This document shows positions 17,193 to 25,777 of a stretch of 64,000 nt of DNA, piece after piece (position 1 is the first letter of the stretch; each line of letters begins with the position of its first letter). The DNA comes from Leptospira haakeii (lineage in GTDB: Bacteria; Spirochaetota; Leptospiria; Leptospirales; Leptospiraceae). Under the pieces are notes generated by a model. The model made no database searches, was not told where the DNA came from, and worked only from the letters and a program-made list of their open reading frames with translations. The translations under genes and the position numbers were made by a program. Where the stretch lies: the NCBI RefSeq assembly GCF_002812045.1, contig NZ_NPEG01000001.1:62001-126000 (forward strand), in the 5' to 3' direction.

Positions 17193-17208
17193 TCTCCAGT
17201 AATGGAGA
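17193..17208 (-). promoter_or_regulatory. Hairpin that sequesters the ribosome-binding site of the hemerythrin-like gene
   Basis: On the minus strand TCTCCA-TTAC-TGGAGA forms a perfect 6-bp stem with a 4-base loop, and the 3' arm contains the GGAGA ribosome-binding site five bases before the ATG. Melting or protein binding would be needed for efficient initiation, as in simple RNA thermometers. This is inferred from pairing only. Confidence 0.45.
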
Positions 17209-17301
17209 GATCCTAACCGTAAACTTGGGAGAAAAATTGTATAAAATCGTCAGAAATCGATCTTTCGAAAAAATTTGCGAAGGCTCGAAATACTCAGTCG
17301 A

Positions 17302-19215
17302 TCATTTTTCCGAATAACCTAAAACTTCCCAACACCAGCGTTTTTCTAAAACTCTATCTGCAAATGTTACGGATTCAGGATCAGCATTTTCTTTTAGAAC
17401 TTTCCATGCAGAAGTATTCTCATTTTTAGAAATGATCCTCGCACCCGGGAATTCTCCTCCAAGTTCTTCCGATTTTTGGGCTGCTTCTTCCCATTCCATT
17501 TCTTGGAAAACAGGAATATACTCTCTGATCTCGGAGACCCATTCTAATGGAAAAGAAATTCCATGAGGAAGAACAAGAACGATCCTATGCAGCATATTCT
17601 CTCCTCTATGGGCGAGAGTACGGGAAAGATAAGAAGCTGGAACCTTGGAAAATTCTTCCATAATCTCCGTGATCAATTCAGGATCAAAAGAGGATCTAGG
17701 ATATAAAACAATGTCTGTGACTGCAAAAGGATCTTTGATGAACCTATAATTCAATCTATCAAAAAATTCTTTTTTAGATTTTTCTAAATTATCACCCCTC
17801 CACCAGATAGAAACATGCCTTGCGCCTGAAATTGAAAAATCCTCTAACGCAAACTTCTCGGATAACCCAGGAGAAAAGGAGAATATATCTGAAACTGAAG
17901 GATCAGGATCGGATAATAGACTTCGAGGAGTTTCATCCAACCGTCTATCCAATCTATCTTCGGATCGGAATAATGTGGAGCTAAGTGCTTCTGCACTAAA
18001 ATTAGGAGTTCGGATCACTCTATAAGGAGGTTTGGGAAGATATACCAAACCTTCTGACTCTGCATCTTTTCTCATGGCAGTTCCAGGCAGAATGGATAAT
18101 GGAAATACCTGGACCCATTCTCCCAATCCATGTCCGTAAAAGAATTCGATCCCTTCCATCACATCTTCAGGAGTATCTCCCGGGAGTCCTATGATCAGAT
18201 CTAATAAGAGTTCGATCCCTCTATCAGCCAACATCCTCGCGGCTTCGGCTACTTTTTCAGGACTTCCAAAACGTTTTACACGCTTTAAGGTTTCCTTATT
18301 AATGGATTGCATTCCAAGTTCTATTCTATTAAAACCTGCCAAAGCAAGTTTGTCTGCGATTTTTTCCGTAATTCCTTCGGATCTTAATTCTCCGAACATA
18401 GTCATGGATCTGTCCGAGTTCACATCGATGATTGCATCTAAAAATTCTTCGAAACCTGGCCTATGATTGAATGTCGGATCTAAGAATACTAACTCTTTGG
18501 CGCCTTTATCTTTCAAACTAGACAGAAGTTTGATCGTTTCAGGTATATCTAAAGTTCTTAATACATTACTACTCTTAGGATAAAAACAATAAGTACATTG
18601 GGATCTGCATCCTCTTACGGTTTCCAAATAAGTAGATCTGGCAGGATCTACTGGCACAAACCCTTGCAAATATGGAGAAGGATAACTAGTCAGTGGAAAG
18701 GAAGCATTCTCTTCTTTAGAAAACATTCCCATCTTTCCATCTAGTTCTCTGACTGCGATATTCGGTAATTTCCTAGGATCTTCTTTTTTAAGAAGAGTGT
18801 CCATAAGAGCAAAGAATGTATGCTCTGCTTCTCCCGATACCGCTATATCATAACCTGTTTCGGAGAGAACGAACGGATTATCAGGATTTACTTCAGGTCC
18901 ACCGATGAGTATCTTAGTGGACGGAGATCTACGTTTTACTTCTTTTGCGAGATGGAGACTTCTTTCCGTATTCCAAAGATAAAGTGAGAAGCCCAAAAAT
19001 TCAGGCTCATCTTTTGCGATCCTATCTGCAAGTTGGCTATCCCCTTCTTTATCGGTGATATCAGGGTCGAGAACTTCTAGTTCTAATCCTTTTTTTTCTA
19101 GGCCGTTCTCCCGAGCAGAAACAGCTAAGCAACCCGCAGCCAAGGGGACATTTCCAGTAGCAGCAAAGGCAGTCGGAGGGGGAACAGGCAATTGTACTAG
19201 TTTTAACTTTGCCAT
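17302..19215 (-). CDS. B12-binding-domain radical SAM protein
   Basis: The 637-residue protein has an N-terminal cobalamin-binding-type Rossmann region (about 1-150, with FLGFSLYLWNTERSLHLAKE and ILIGGPEVNPDNP), then a radical SAM domain with the [4Fe-4S] motif GCRSQCTYCFYP (CxxxCxxC) near residue 205 and GMQSINKETLKRVKR plus LLLDLIIGLPGDTPED in the barrel. A C-terminal region of about 200 residues has no recognised domain. The class includes methyltransferases and ring-modifying enzymes, so the substrate is open. The gene stands alone on the minus strand, between lep and the hemerythrin-like gene. No ribosome-binding site is evident before the ATG. Confidence 0.9.
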   Translation of the reverse strand: MAKLKLVQLPVPPPTAFAATGNVPLAAGCLAVSARENGLEKKGLELEVLDPDITDKEGDSQLADRIAKDEPEFLGFSLYLWNTERSLHLAKEVKRRSPSTKILIGGPEVNPDNPFVLSETGYDIAVSGEAEHTFFALMDTLLKKEDPRKLPNIAVRELDGKMGMFSKEENASFPLTSYPSPYLQGFVPVDPARSTYLETVRGCRSQCTYCFYPKSSNVLRTLDIPETIKLLSSLKDKGAKELVFLDPTFNHRPGFEEFLDAIIDVNSDRSMTMFGELRSEGITEKIADKLALAGFNRIELGMQSINKETLKRVKRFGSPEKVAEAARMLADRGIELLLDLIIGLPGDTPEDVMEGIEFFYGHGLGEWVQVFPLSILPGTAMRKDAESEGLVYLPKPPYRVIRTPNFSAEALSSTLFRSEDRLDRRLDETPRSLLSDPDPSVSDIFSFSPGLSEKFALEDFSISGARHVSIWWRGDNLEKSKKEFFDRLNYRFIKDPFAVTDIVLYPRSSFDPELITEIMEEFSKVPASYLSRTLAHRGENMLHRIVLVLPHGISFPLEWVSEIREYIPVFQEMEWEEAAQKSEELGGEFPGARIISKNENTSAWKVLKENADPESVTFADRVLEKRWCWEVLGYSEK

Positions 19216-19216
19216 A

Positions 19217-19247
19217 AGAAGTCTTACTTACAAAACTTTAGACTTCT
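19217..19247. promoter_or_regulatory. Inverted repeat directly upstream of the radical SAM gene
   Basis: AGAAGTC (19217-19223) pairs perfectly with GACTTCT (19241-19247), and the 3' arm on the minus strand ends two bases before the ATG at 19215. No Shine-Dalgarno is visible there. It may be a 5' leader hairpin, an operator, or part of the terminator of the lep transcript that reads toward it. Confidence 0.35.
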
Positions 19248-19288
19248 CCGGTTTCTACAATCCGGAAATAGAAGCGAAAAGTTAGATC

Positions 19289-19643
19289 TTAACCTTCGGT
19301 CTCTGCTCTTTTAGGAGCGTGCTTTTTACATTCCTGAAGATCTGAAAACTTTTCCTTGGAAAGTTCACATTGAACTTGGAGTAAACTTTTATTCTCCACA
19401 CAACTTCTGATAATCGCTTCGCTGGTTTCCGGTTTCAGAATGGACCTAAGCATCAAAGCTTGAACACTCTTCTCCATAGTTTCATCGTTCGCGATCAGTT
19501 TGGAGATATGGATCTGGGCATCTGAACATTCTTCCAGATTTGGTTTCGTTCTGCTGCAATCCGACAAGAAGAATGCACTACATAAAAGAAAAGCGGACGT
19601 TATCCGCCCGCTTTTCTCGAAACCGAAAGAAAGTTTTACTTTC

Positions 19644-19663
<20 letters not shown>
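19289..19663 (-). CDS. lep: Lep, small lipoprotein partner of LipL41
   Basis: This 124-residue lipoprotein follows lipL41 and overlaps its last 20 bases. A hydrophobic signal segment ([16 protein letters not shown]) ends at a lipobox Cys, followed by four further cysteines (EECSD, RSCVE, QCELS, QECKK). In pathogenic Leptospira the gene in this position encodes Lep, reported as a chaperone-like protein needed for stable LipL41. The assignment is by position, size and Cys pattern. The only usable starts are the ATGs at 19663/19660, inside the end of lipL41, so translation is coupled. A terminator-like hairpin (19587-19617) lies inside its signal-peptide codons. Confidence 0.85.
19587..19617 (-). 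terminator. Terminator-like hairpin inside the start of lep
   Basis: On the minus strand AGAAAAGCGG pairs with CCGCTTTTCT (10 bp, 11-base loop) and is followed by TTTTA. It lies 27 bases after the lipL41 stop and within the lep signal-peptide codons. It could end most lipL41 transcripts while letting some read-through make lep, setting a high LipL41:Lep ratio. The pairing is seen; termination is inferred. Confidence 0.6.
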
Positions 19664-20708
<1,045 letters not shown>

Positions 20709-20755
20709 TGGGTTAATACCAATCCTTTATGGATGATTTTTAGGAGTAACTTCGT

Positions 20756-20784
20756 ATTTGTCTCGGTATTTCTTTTTCTGTCAA
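20756..20784 (-). promoter_or_regulatory. Candidate lipL41 promoter
   Basis: On the minus strand a perfect -35 hexamer TTGACA (20784-20779) is followed after 17 bases by ACAAAT (20761-20756) as a weak -10. It is correctly placed for lipL41 with a leader of roughly 45 bases. Confidence 0.45.
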
Positions 20785-20815
20785 TTTATTTTAAGATACG
20801 GTCGGTCAGAGGCAA

Positions 20816-20850
20816 AAAACCTGGGGTCCAAAGAACTACTGACAGGTTTT
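20816..20850. terminator. Hairpin with T-run upstream of the lipL41 promoter
   Basis: AAAACCTG (20816-20823) pairs with CAGGTTTT (20843-20850), an 8-bp stem. On the minus strand the stem ends in six T residues, so it resembles a terminator that would stop transcripts coming from the nadA side before they reach lipL41. It could instead be an operator. Confidence 0.4.
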
Positions 20851-20918
20851 GGCCCTTAAACGGATTATAAACACTTGCAAAACCTAGTTCCCTCGGCAAT
20901 TTTACATTTAGGTTGCCG

Positions 20919-20938
20919 GACTCCAAAATTTAGGAGTC
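20919..20938 (+). promoter_or_regulatory. Small hairpin in the nadA leader
   Basis: GACTCC-AAAATTTA-GGAGTC is a perfect 6-bp inverted repeat 47 bases before the nadA start, in a stretch likely to be transcribed. A role in nadA control is possible but unproven. Confidence 0.3.
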
Positions 20939-20985
20939 GAAATTAGAAAAGAGATAGAACCGCCTAAAACTGGCCGGGGGAGCCC

Positions 20986-21957
20986 ATGAAAACCATAGAG
21001 GATATTCGAAAATCCCTGGAATCCACTTACATGGAACATGAGATAGAGGAAAAACTTCCTCTCATCCAGGAGATCAACCGTCTCAAAAAAGAAAAAAACG
21101 CAGTTCTTTTAGGGCATAATTATATGACCCCGGATGTTTTTCACGGAGTTTCAGACATACTCGGGGATTCACTTTATCTGAGTAAGGCGGCCGCCGAAAC
21201 GGATGCTGATATTATTCTTTTTAATGGAGTCCATTTTATGGCGGAGACTGCAAAGCTTATGTCTCCGGAGAAGAAGGTACTCATCGCTGATCTAAAAGCC
21301 GGTTGTTCTCTCGCAGAAAGTATCACTAGAGAAGATGTTAAAAAACTGAAAAGCCAGTATCCTGGAGTTCCAGTAGTGACATATGTCAATTGCACTGCAG
21401 AAGTAAAAGCTGAAACTGATATTTGTTGCACTTCTGCAAACGCAGTTCAAATCGTAAATTCTTTGGATAGCGATACGGTGATCTTTCTTCCAGACGAATA
21501 CCTTGCGGGGAATGTGCAAAAACAAACCAATAAAAAGATCATCTCTTTCCCTGGACGTTGTATGGTACATGAAATGTACACTGCAGAGGACATTCTTTCT
21601 GTTAGGAGACAATGGCCTGGGGTCACAGTAATCTCCCACCCAGAATGTAATACAGATGTTGTAGAAGTTTCCGATTTCGCGGGATCTACTTCTCAAATGT
21701 CCAAATATATCCGTGATTCAGGCGCTAAGGATGTGTTCTTAGTTACAGAATGCTCTATGGGGGATAATCTAAGATCAGAGTTCCCCGATAGACAATTTGT
21801 TTCTTCTTGTAGGACCTGCCCTCATATGAAACGAATTACATTAGAAAAAATTAAAGATGCGCTCCTATACGAACAATTCGAGATCAAACTAGATCCGGAA
21901 ATTGTAGAAAAAGGAAGAATGGCAGTCCAAAGAATGCTGGAAGTGAGTTATAAGTAA
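20986..21957 (+). CDS. nadA: Quinolinate synthase
   Basis: This 323-residue enzyme condenses iminoaspartate with dihydroxyacetone phosphate to make quinolinate in de novo NAD synthesis. It binds a [4Fe-4S] cluster; the expected ligands are Cys107 ([10 protein letters not shown]), Cys221 (SHPECNTDV) and Cys278 (SCRTCPHM). The substrate motif [20 protein letters not shown] is near residue 41. The start ATG has a strong GGGGGAG ribosome-binding site. No nadB or nadC is adjacent; ispF follows after 4 bases and is probably co-transcribed. Confidence 0.97.
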   Translation: MKTIEDIRKSLESTYMEHEIEEKLPLIQEINRLKKEKNAVLLGHNYMTPDVFHGVSDILGDSLYLSKAAAETDADIILFNGVHFMAETAKLMSPEKKVLIADLKAGCSLAESITREDVKKLKSQYPGVPVVTYVNCTAEVKAETDICCTSANAVQIVNSLDSDTVIFLPDEYLAGNVQKQTNKKIISFPGRCMVHEMYTAEDILSVRRQWPGVTVISHPECNTDVVEVSDFAGSTSQMSKYIRDSGAKDVFLVTECSMGDNLRSEFPDRQFVSSCRTCPHMKRITLEKIKDALLYEQFEIKLDPEIVEKGRMAVQRMLEVSYK

Positions 21958-21961
21958 CTTA

Positions 21962-22444
21962 ATGTACAGAGTAGGACAAGGATTAGACTTTCATAGGTTG
22001 GAAACAAATGACTCTCGCCCATTAATTTTGGGCGGAGCAATCATAGATTCTGAATATGCGCTTATCGGTCATTCGGACGCGGATATAGTAATACACGCGT
22101 TAGCCGACGCAATTTTAGGGGCAATGGGATTGGGAGACATTGGGCAATATTTTCCGGATACTGATCCTTCTCTCAAAAATATGGATTCAAAATTGATCTT
22201 ACAAAAAACTTTAGACCTTGCTAAAGAGAAAAATTTCAGCCTGGTCAATATTGACTGTACTTTAATCGGAGAAAGACCTAAAATTTCTCCTCATAGAATC
22301 AAGATACAATCTTCTCTATCCAATCTATTAGGAATTCCGGAAGATTGTGTTTCAGTGAAAGCGACTACTACCGAAAAAATGGGAGCCTTGGGCAGAACCG
22401 AAGGATTGGGCGCAAGTTGCGTGGTACTTTTGCGGAAAAACTAA
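21962..22444 (+). CDS. ispF: 2-C-methyl-D-erythritol 2,4-cyclodiphosphate synthase
   Basis: The 160-residue enzyme catalyses the cyclisation step of the MEP isoprenoid pathway. The metal ligands are visible: Asp9 and His11 in GLDFH, and His45 in [23 protein letters not shown] and [12 protein letters not shown] are family signatures, and [13 protein letters not shown] near the C-terminus is the cytidine-binding region. Length is typical. Its end overlaps the next gene's likely TTG start by 28 bases. Confidence 0.97.
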   Translation: MYRVGQGLDFHRLETNDSRPLILGGAIIDSEYALIGHSDADIVIHALADAILGAMGLGDIGQYFPDTDPSLKNMDSKLILQKTLDLAKEKNFSLVNIDCTLIGERPKISPHRIKIQSSLSNLLGIPEDCVSVKATTTEKMGALGRTEGLGASCVVLLRKN

Positions 22445-22908
22445 AACCTTCTCATAAAATCGCGATCAAATGGACCGCAATTTTATTCGTATCCATTACG
22501 ATATTTTTATATATTCTGAAAGATCCGTATTTAGAAACTTCTTCTTATTTATTAAGGAGAGAAGTAATGGAAGATTTGCCGCTTGGCAGCTCTAAACGAA
22601 AGGTAATGGATTATATCAAAAGAAAAAATATGGATCTGGTAGGTTTTCATCAGGGACAATTTCCTGATGATCCTGAATATGTTTCTGACATTATGGTATT
22701 CACCAAAAAAGGAACAGTCCAATCAAATGCATTTCATTGGATTCAAACTGAAAGTAGCTATACTGAAGTTAATTTAGGAATGTATGTAAATTTGAATGAA
22801 TTCAGATTTTGGAAAAAACCTTTTCCATTGAGAGTCAGATTATACTTTCTATTTTCGAACCAACAATTAGTACAAATCCGAGTGATCAAAAAGTCTTTTC
22901 CATTTTAG
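22417..22908 (+). CDS. Hypothetical protein with one N-terminal membrane segment
   Basis: This protein of about 163 residues (from the TTG start) has a single hydrophobic segment ([16 protein letters not shown]) near its N-terminus and a polar, probably periplasmic remainder including [20 protein letters not shown] and [20 protein letters not shown] do not recognise a family. A start at TTG 22417 places it overlapping ispF; an earlier ATG at 22345 would add 24 residues that are not typical of a signal region. It is convergent with, and overlaps by 4 bases, the acetyltransferase gene at 22905. Confidence 0.6.
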   Translation: MRGTFAEKLKPSHKIAIKWTAILFVSITIFLYILKDPYLETSSYLLRREVMEDLPLGSSKRKVMDYIKRKNMDLVGFHQGQFPDDPEYVSDIMVFTKKGTVQSNAFHWIQTESSYTEVNLGMYVNLNEFRFWKKPFPLRVRLYFLFSNQQLVQIRVIKKSFPF

Positions 22909-23294
22909 CGAACCTTCTCCATTAAGATCGCATCTTTTCCCGGACCATAATAAGATTTCCTTCTTCCCGATTCCATAAAGCCTAATTTAACATATAGAGA
23001 AATAGCAGAAGAATTCAAATTAGAAACTTCTAAAATAGTCTTAGGGAATAGATCACAAAGCGTTTTTAAAATGGAACCCGCTTCTCCTTTTTTACGTTTT
23101 TCTGGAAGGATTCCTATTCGTAATAATTCCGAAAAATCAACAAGATCCATGTAAAATACAAAACCAGTATTTTCTTTGATCCAAGCCGGATGATTTTCAA
23201 TATGACTTTGGATGGAATAATTGGACCAGGACGAATTTCCAAAAACTGTTTTTTCCATTTGGATCAGAATTTGTAAATCTTCCGGTCGGACCAT
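22905..23294 (-). CDS. GNAT acetyltransferase, RimI-like
   Basis: The 129-residue protein is a compact GNAT domain. It has LLRIGILPEKRKKGEAGSIL, the acetyl-CoA-binding motif A variant, followed by LEVSNLNSSAISLYVKLGFM and ESGRRKSYYGPGKDAILM, the arrangement of RimI ribosomal-protein alanine acetyltransferases. It is shorter than typical RimI (about 148 residues) and lacks the first N-terminal strand, so it may be a paralogue. Its 3' end overlaps the convergent hypothetical gene by 4 bases. Confidence 0.8.
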   Translation of the reverse strand: MVRPEDLQILIQMEKTVFGNSSWSNYSIQSHIENHPAWIKENTGFVFYMDLVDFSELLRIGILPEKRKKGEAGSILKTLCDLFPKTILEVSNLNSSAISLYVKLGFMESGRRKSYYGPGKDAILMEKVR

Positions 23295-23429
23295 TCTCCA
23301 ACCTTGGGGTAGATCATTTTTTTTCCCAGATCCAATCCATTTTCTCCTTGCGTGAGGCGGGATCTTCCATACTAATTAGCGGTCGCTTTGCGAAAGCAAT
23401 TTTCGATCAAACTCGAGGAGAAAATTTTT

Positions 23430-23777
23430 ATGCAAACAATCGGGAAATATGTGTATGCTGTCCCGTTCCTACTTTTTGGACTGAACCACTTTGTAGCCGG
23501 AAGCCAAATGGCTGGAATGGTTCCTGTACCAGGCGGAGTTATTTGGATCTATGTAACGGGAGCAGCTATGGTTGCAGCTTCGGTCAGCATTTTTATAAAT
23601 AAAAAAACCAAACTAGCGATGATCCTATTGGCTGTACTTTTAGGAATTTATATTGTCCTTCTACACTTGCCGGGAGCAATCAAAGGAGATATGTCTTCCA
23701 CTATTAATACCTTGAAAGATCTGGGTCTTTTAGGTGGAGCTTTAGTAATCGCTGGAATTTCCAGAGACAACGCTTAA
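23430..23777 (+). CDS. DoxX-like small membrane protein
   Basis: This protein of about 115 residues has four hydrophobic segments, including YVYAVPFLLFGLNHFVAG, GGVIWIYVTGAAMVAASVSI and LAMILLAVLLGIYIVLLHL. FxFGxNHF near the N-terminus is typical of the DoxX/DoxD superfamily. I place the start at ATG 23430, which follows a GAGGAG ribosome-binding site; an upstream frame from 23388 is in the leader. It probably has a structural or quinone-related role at the inner membrane. A strong terminator follows. Confidence 0.75.
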   Translation: MQTIGKYVYAVPFLLFGLNHFVAGSQMAGMVPVPGGVIWIYVTGAAMVAASVSIFINKKTKLAMILLAVLLGIYIVLLHLPGAIKGDMSSTINTLKDLGLLGGALVIAGISRDNA

Positions 23778-23785
23778 TTTACAAA

Positions 23786-23830
23786 GGGAGAAGGATCTAT
23801 ACCTTCTCCCTACCTCTTCAATCTTCCTTT
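23786..23830 (+). terminator. Rho-independent terminator after the DoxX-like gene
   Basis: GGGAGAAGG (23786-23794) pairs perfectly with CCTTCTCCC (23802-23810) across a 7-base loop; a T-rich stretch with a T-run follows within 20 bases. It closes the DoxX transcript before the lipoprotein gene. Confidence 0.75.
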
Positions 23831-23932
23831 TTTCCTTTCAAAAAAATTCAGTTTTCAGGATTTTCCGTGGACCATCCGTACAATTCTCGGACATGGTATT
23901 TCAAATACGATTTCTTCCCGAGGTGGAATCAA

Positions 23933-24787
23933 ATGAGGATTATACTCCTTCTTCTTTTTGTATTTCTAATTTCCGATTGTAAGAACCTAAGTAAATTTTC
24001 AGGAAAGAATACAAAACCTCCTACAGTAGAGGATCTGGAAGCTTGGAAGCGCCGTTTGAATATGGACGAATCCGAGATCATCGAATTAGAGAAGAAGATC
24101 CGAGAAATGGCCGCTAAAACCAGATCCGCAGGAGCTCTTAGCTGGAAGATCGCTCAAGGATATATGAAGATCGGTGATTATGATCTAGCATCCAAATATT
24201 ATAATAAAGCAATCCAAGAACAAGGTTCCGGAAAAACGGAAGTGATCGGTGCAGACGTTCATTTTTTCGAGTCTTCTCTACCCTATTTCGACAAAGCGCA
24301 ACTTTTAATGCCTGTGGACCAACAGCTTCTTTTTGAAACTGCATTGTCTTATGCAAACGCTTCAAAAGACAGAGGTTGGGAACCCAAAAGAAGGCAGATT
24401 GCTATCGAGATCTTCCAATCACTTTCCAGACAGGATACAAGAGATTCTAGATTTCCATATCAATTAGCTCTGATCTATTTTGATTCATCTATGGCAGATT
24501 CTTCTTGGGAAGGGATCAATGCAGGTTTTCAAGACCAAGAGAAGGCGTTCACTCTTCTGGATTCTATCTTAAAAAAAGAACCTCGAAATGTTCCCGTTTT
24601 ATTCGCAAAAGGAAATTTTTTATATAGATTCGGCAAAGCCCAAGAAGCAAAAGATATCTATCTACATCTAAAAAATACGATAGAAGGCCTCAAAAAAGAC
24701 GGATTTATAAAAGAAGATCTGAACGAGAACGAATCTTATAAAAACGTAATTAATAATCTAAATAAAATGGAATCTTCCGAGAATTAA
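23933..24787 (+). CDS. TPR-containing lipoprotein
   Basis: The 284-residue protein has a signal peptide (MRIILLLLFVFLISDC) with a lipobox-like Cys, so it is probably lipid-anchored. The mature part is helical with TPR-like units (SWKIAQGYMKIGDYDLASKY then YNKAIQEQ, and VPVLFAKGNFLYRFGKAQEA then KDIYLHL). TPR lipoproteins are common in leptospires and act as assembly or scaffolding factors. I use ATG 23933, with AGGTGG upstream; a longer frame from 23867 adds an unlikely N-terminus. dprA follows 14 bases later. Confidence 0.8.
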   Translation: MRIILLLLFVFLISDCKNLSKFSGKNTKPPTVEDLEAWKRRLNMDESEIIELEKKIREMAAKTRSAGALSWKIAQGYMKIGDYDLASKYYNKAIQEQGSGKTEVIGADVHFFESSLPYFDKAQLLMPVDQQLLFETALSYANASKDRGWEPKRRQIAIEIFQSLSRQDTRDSRFPYQLALIYFDSSMADSSWEGINAGFQDQEKAFTLLDSILKKEPRNVPVLFAKGNFLYRFGKAQEAKDIYLHLKNTIEGLKKDGFIKEDLNENESYKNVINNLNKMESSEN

Positions 24788-24801
24788 TAACTAGATCCTA
24801 T

Positions 24802-25758
24802 ATGGATTTTCTTGCTCTTTCTTCTCCAAGCTTATATAAAATCCTTAGCAGATCCAGATTTTTATCCCAGAGCCTCTCTGAATCAGAGGTTCTGGAAAAA
24901 TTAAAAGAAATACTTCCAAAGGATCTAATAGAGAAGGTAGATTTCGATTCTAAATATTACTCTTCTTCTTTGAATAAGCTAGGAGCAAAGATTGTTTCTT
25001 ATTTTGATCCGGAATATCCTTCTCTCCTCAAAGAAATTTACGATCCTCCACCTAATTTATTCTGCTTCGGAAACGTTTCTCTTTTAAAACTTTCTTATTT
25101 GGCGGTGGTCGGGACAAGAAAAGTTTCTCCAATTACATTAAATTATTCTAAACTAATTCCGGATTTTGTAAACTCTCTTGGACTAGATGGTATTATTTCA
25201 GGCTTGGCTCTAGGGGTGGACAAAGCAGCAATGTTACAAGCCTTAGACAAAGAAATTCCTGTGATAGGAGTAATGGGCACCGGGCCGGAAAAAGAATATC
25301 CTCACGAAAACAGAAATTTATATAAAAGAATGAAATCTTCTGTTAATGGTTTAGTGATCACCGAATGTCCGCCAGGTTTCGAAGTCAGAAAATATGCATT
25401 CCCAAAAAGAAACAGAATTATCACAGGGATCTCACCTTCTCTTTTAGTAATGGAAGCTCCTTCTAAAAGTGGAGCATTGTCCTCCGCATCTAATGCAATC
25501 TCTCAAGATAGAGACGTTTTTGTTTTTGATCATCCGTTACAGACACAAAATCAAGGCGGGAAAAAATTACTATCCGAAGGAGCTAATCCTGCTTCGTTTG
25601 ATAATTGTCAAAAGTATGGAGAGAGAATTTTTCATGTGGAAGAAATTCTTCCATCCAACTTCGAAGAAGTTCCCGGAATGCTTGCTCAATTGGGAAAAAA
25701 CAAATTGAATGGTAATTGGATCGATCTAGGAAACGGTTTCATTCGATCCATTCAATAA
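24802..25758 (+). CDS. dprA: DNA-processing protein DprA/Smf
   Basis: The 318-residue protein contains the DprA Rossmann domain: LAVVGTRKVSP (about 97-107), SGLALGVDKAAMLQAL (about 133) and PKRNRIITGISPSLLVMEAP (about 200). It loads RecA on incoming single-stranded DNA during natural transformation, or acts in recombination. The C-terminal winged-helix found in many DprA proteins is missing, a common variant. The gene is flanked by a lipoprotein and a vitamin K carboxylase-like gene. The start is ATG 24802. Confidence 0.93.
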   Translation: MDFLALSSPSLYKILSRSRFLSQSLSESEVLEKLKEILPKDLIEKVDFDSKYYSSSLNKLGAKIVSYFDPEYPSLLKEIYDPPPNLFCFGNVSLLKLSYLAVVGTRKVSPITLNYSKLIPDFVNSLGLDGIISGLALGVDKAAMLQALDKEIPVIGVMGTGPEKEYPHENRNLYKRMKSSVNGLVITECPPGFEVRKYAFPKRNRIITGISPSLLVMEAPSKSGALSSASNAISQDRDVFVFDHPLQTQNQGGKKLLSEGANPASFDNCQKYGERIFHVEEILPSNFEEVPGMLAQLGKNKLNGNWIDLGNGFIRSIQ

Positions 25759-25777
25759 ATATAAAAAGGAATCAAAT

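Noticed and set aside
22345..22416. Upstream ATG for the hypothetical gene overlapping ispF.
   Set aside because: It would place 24 residues within the end of ispF before the membrane segment; the TTG at 22417 gives a more usual N-terminus, though this is not certain.
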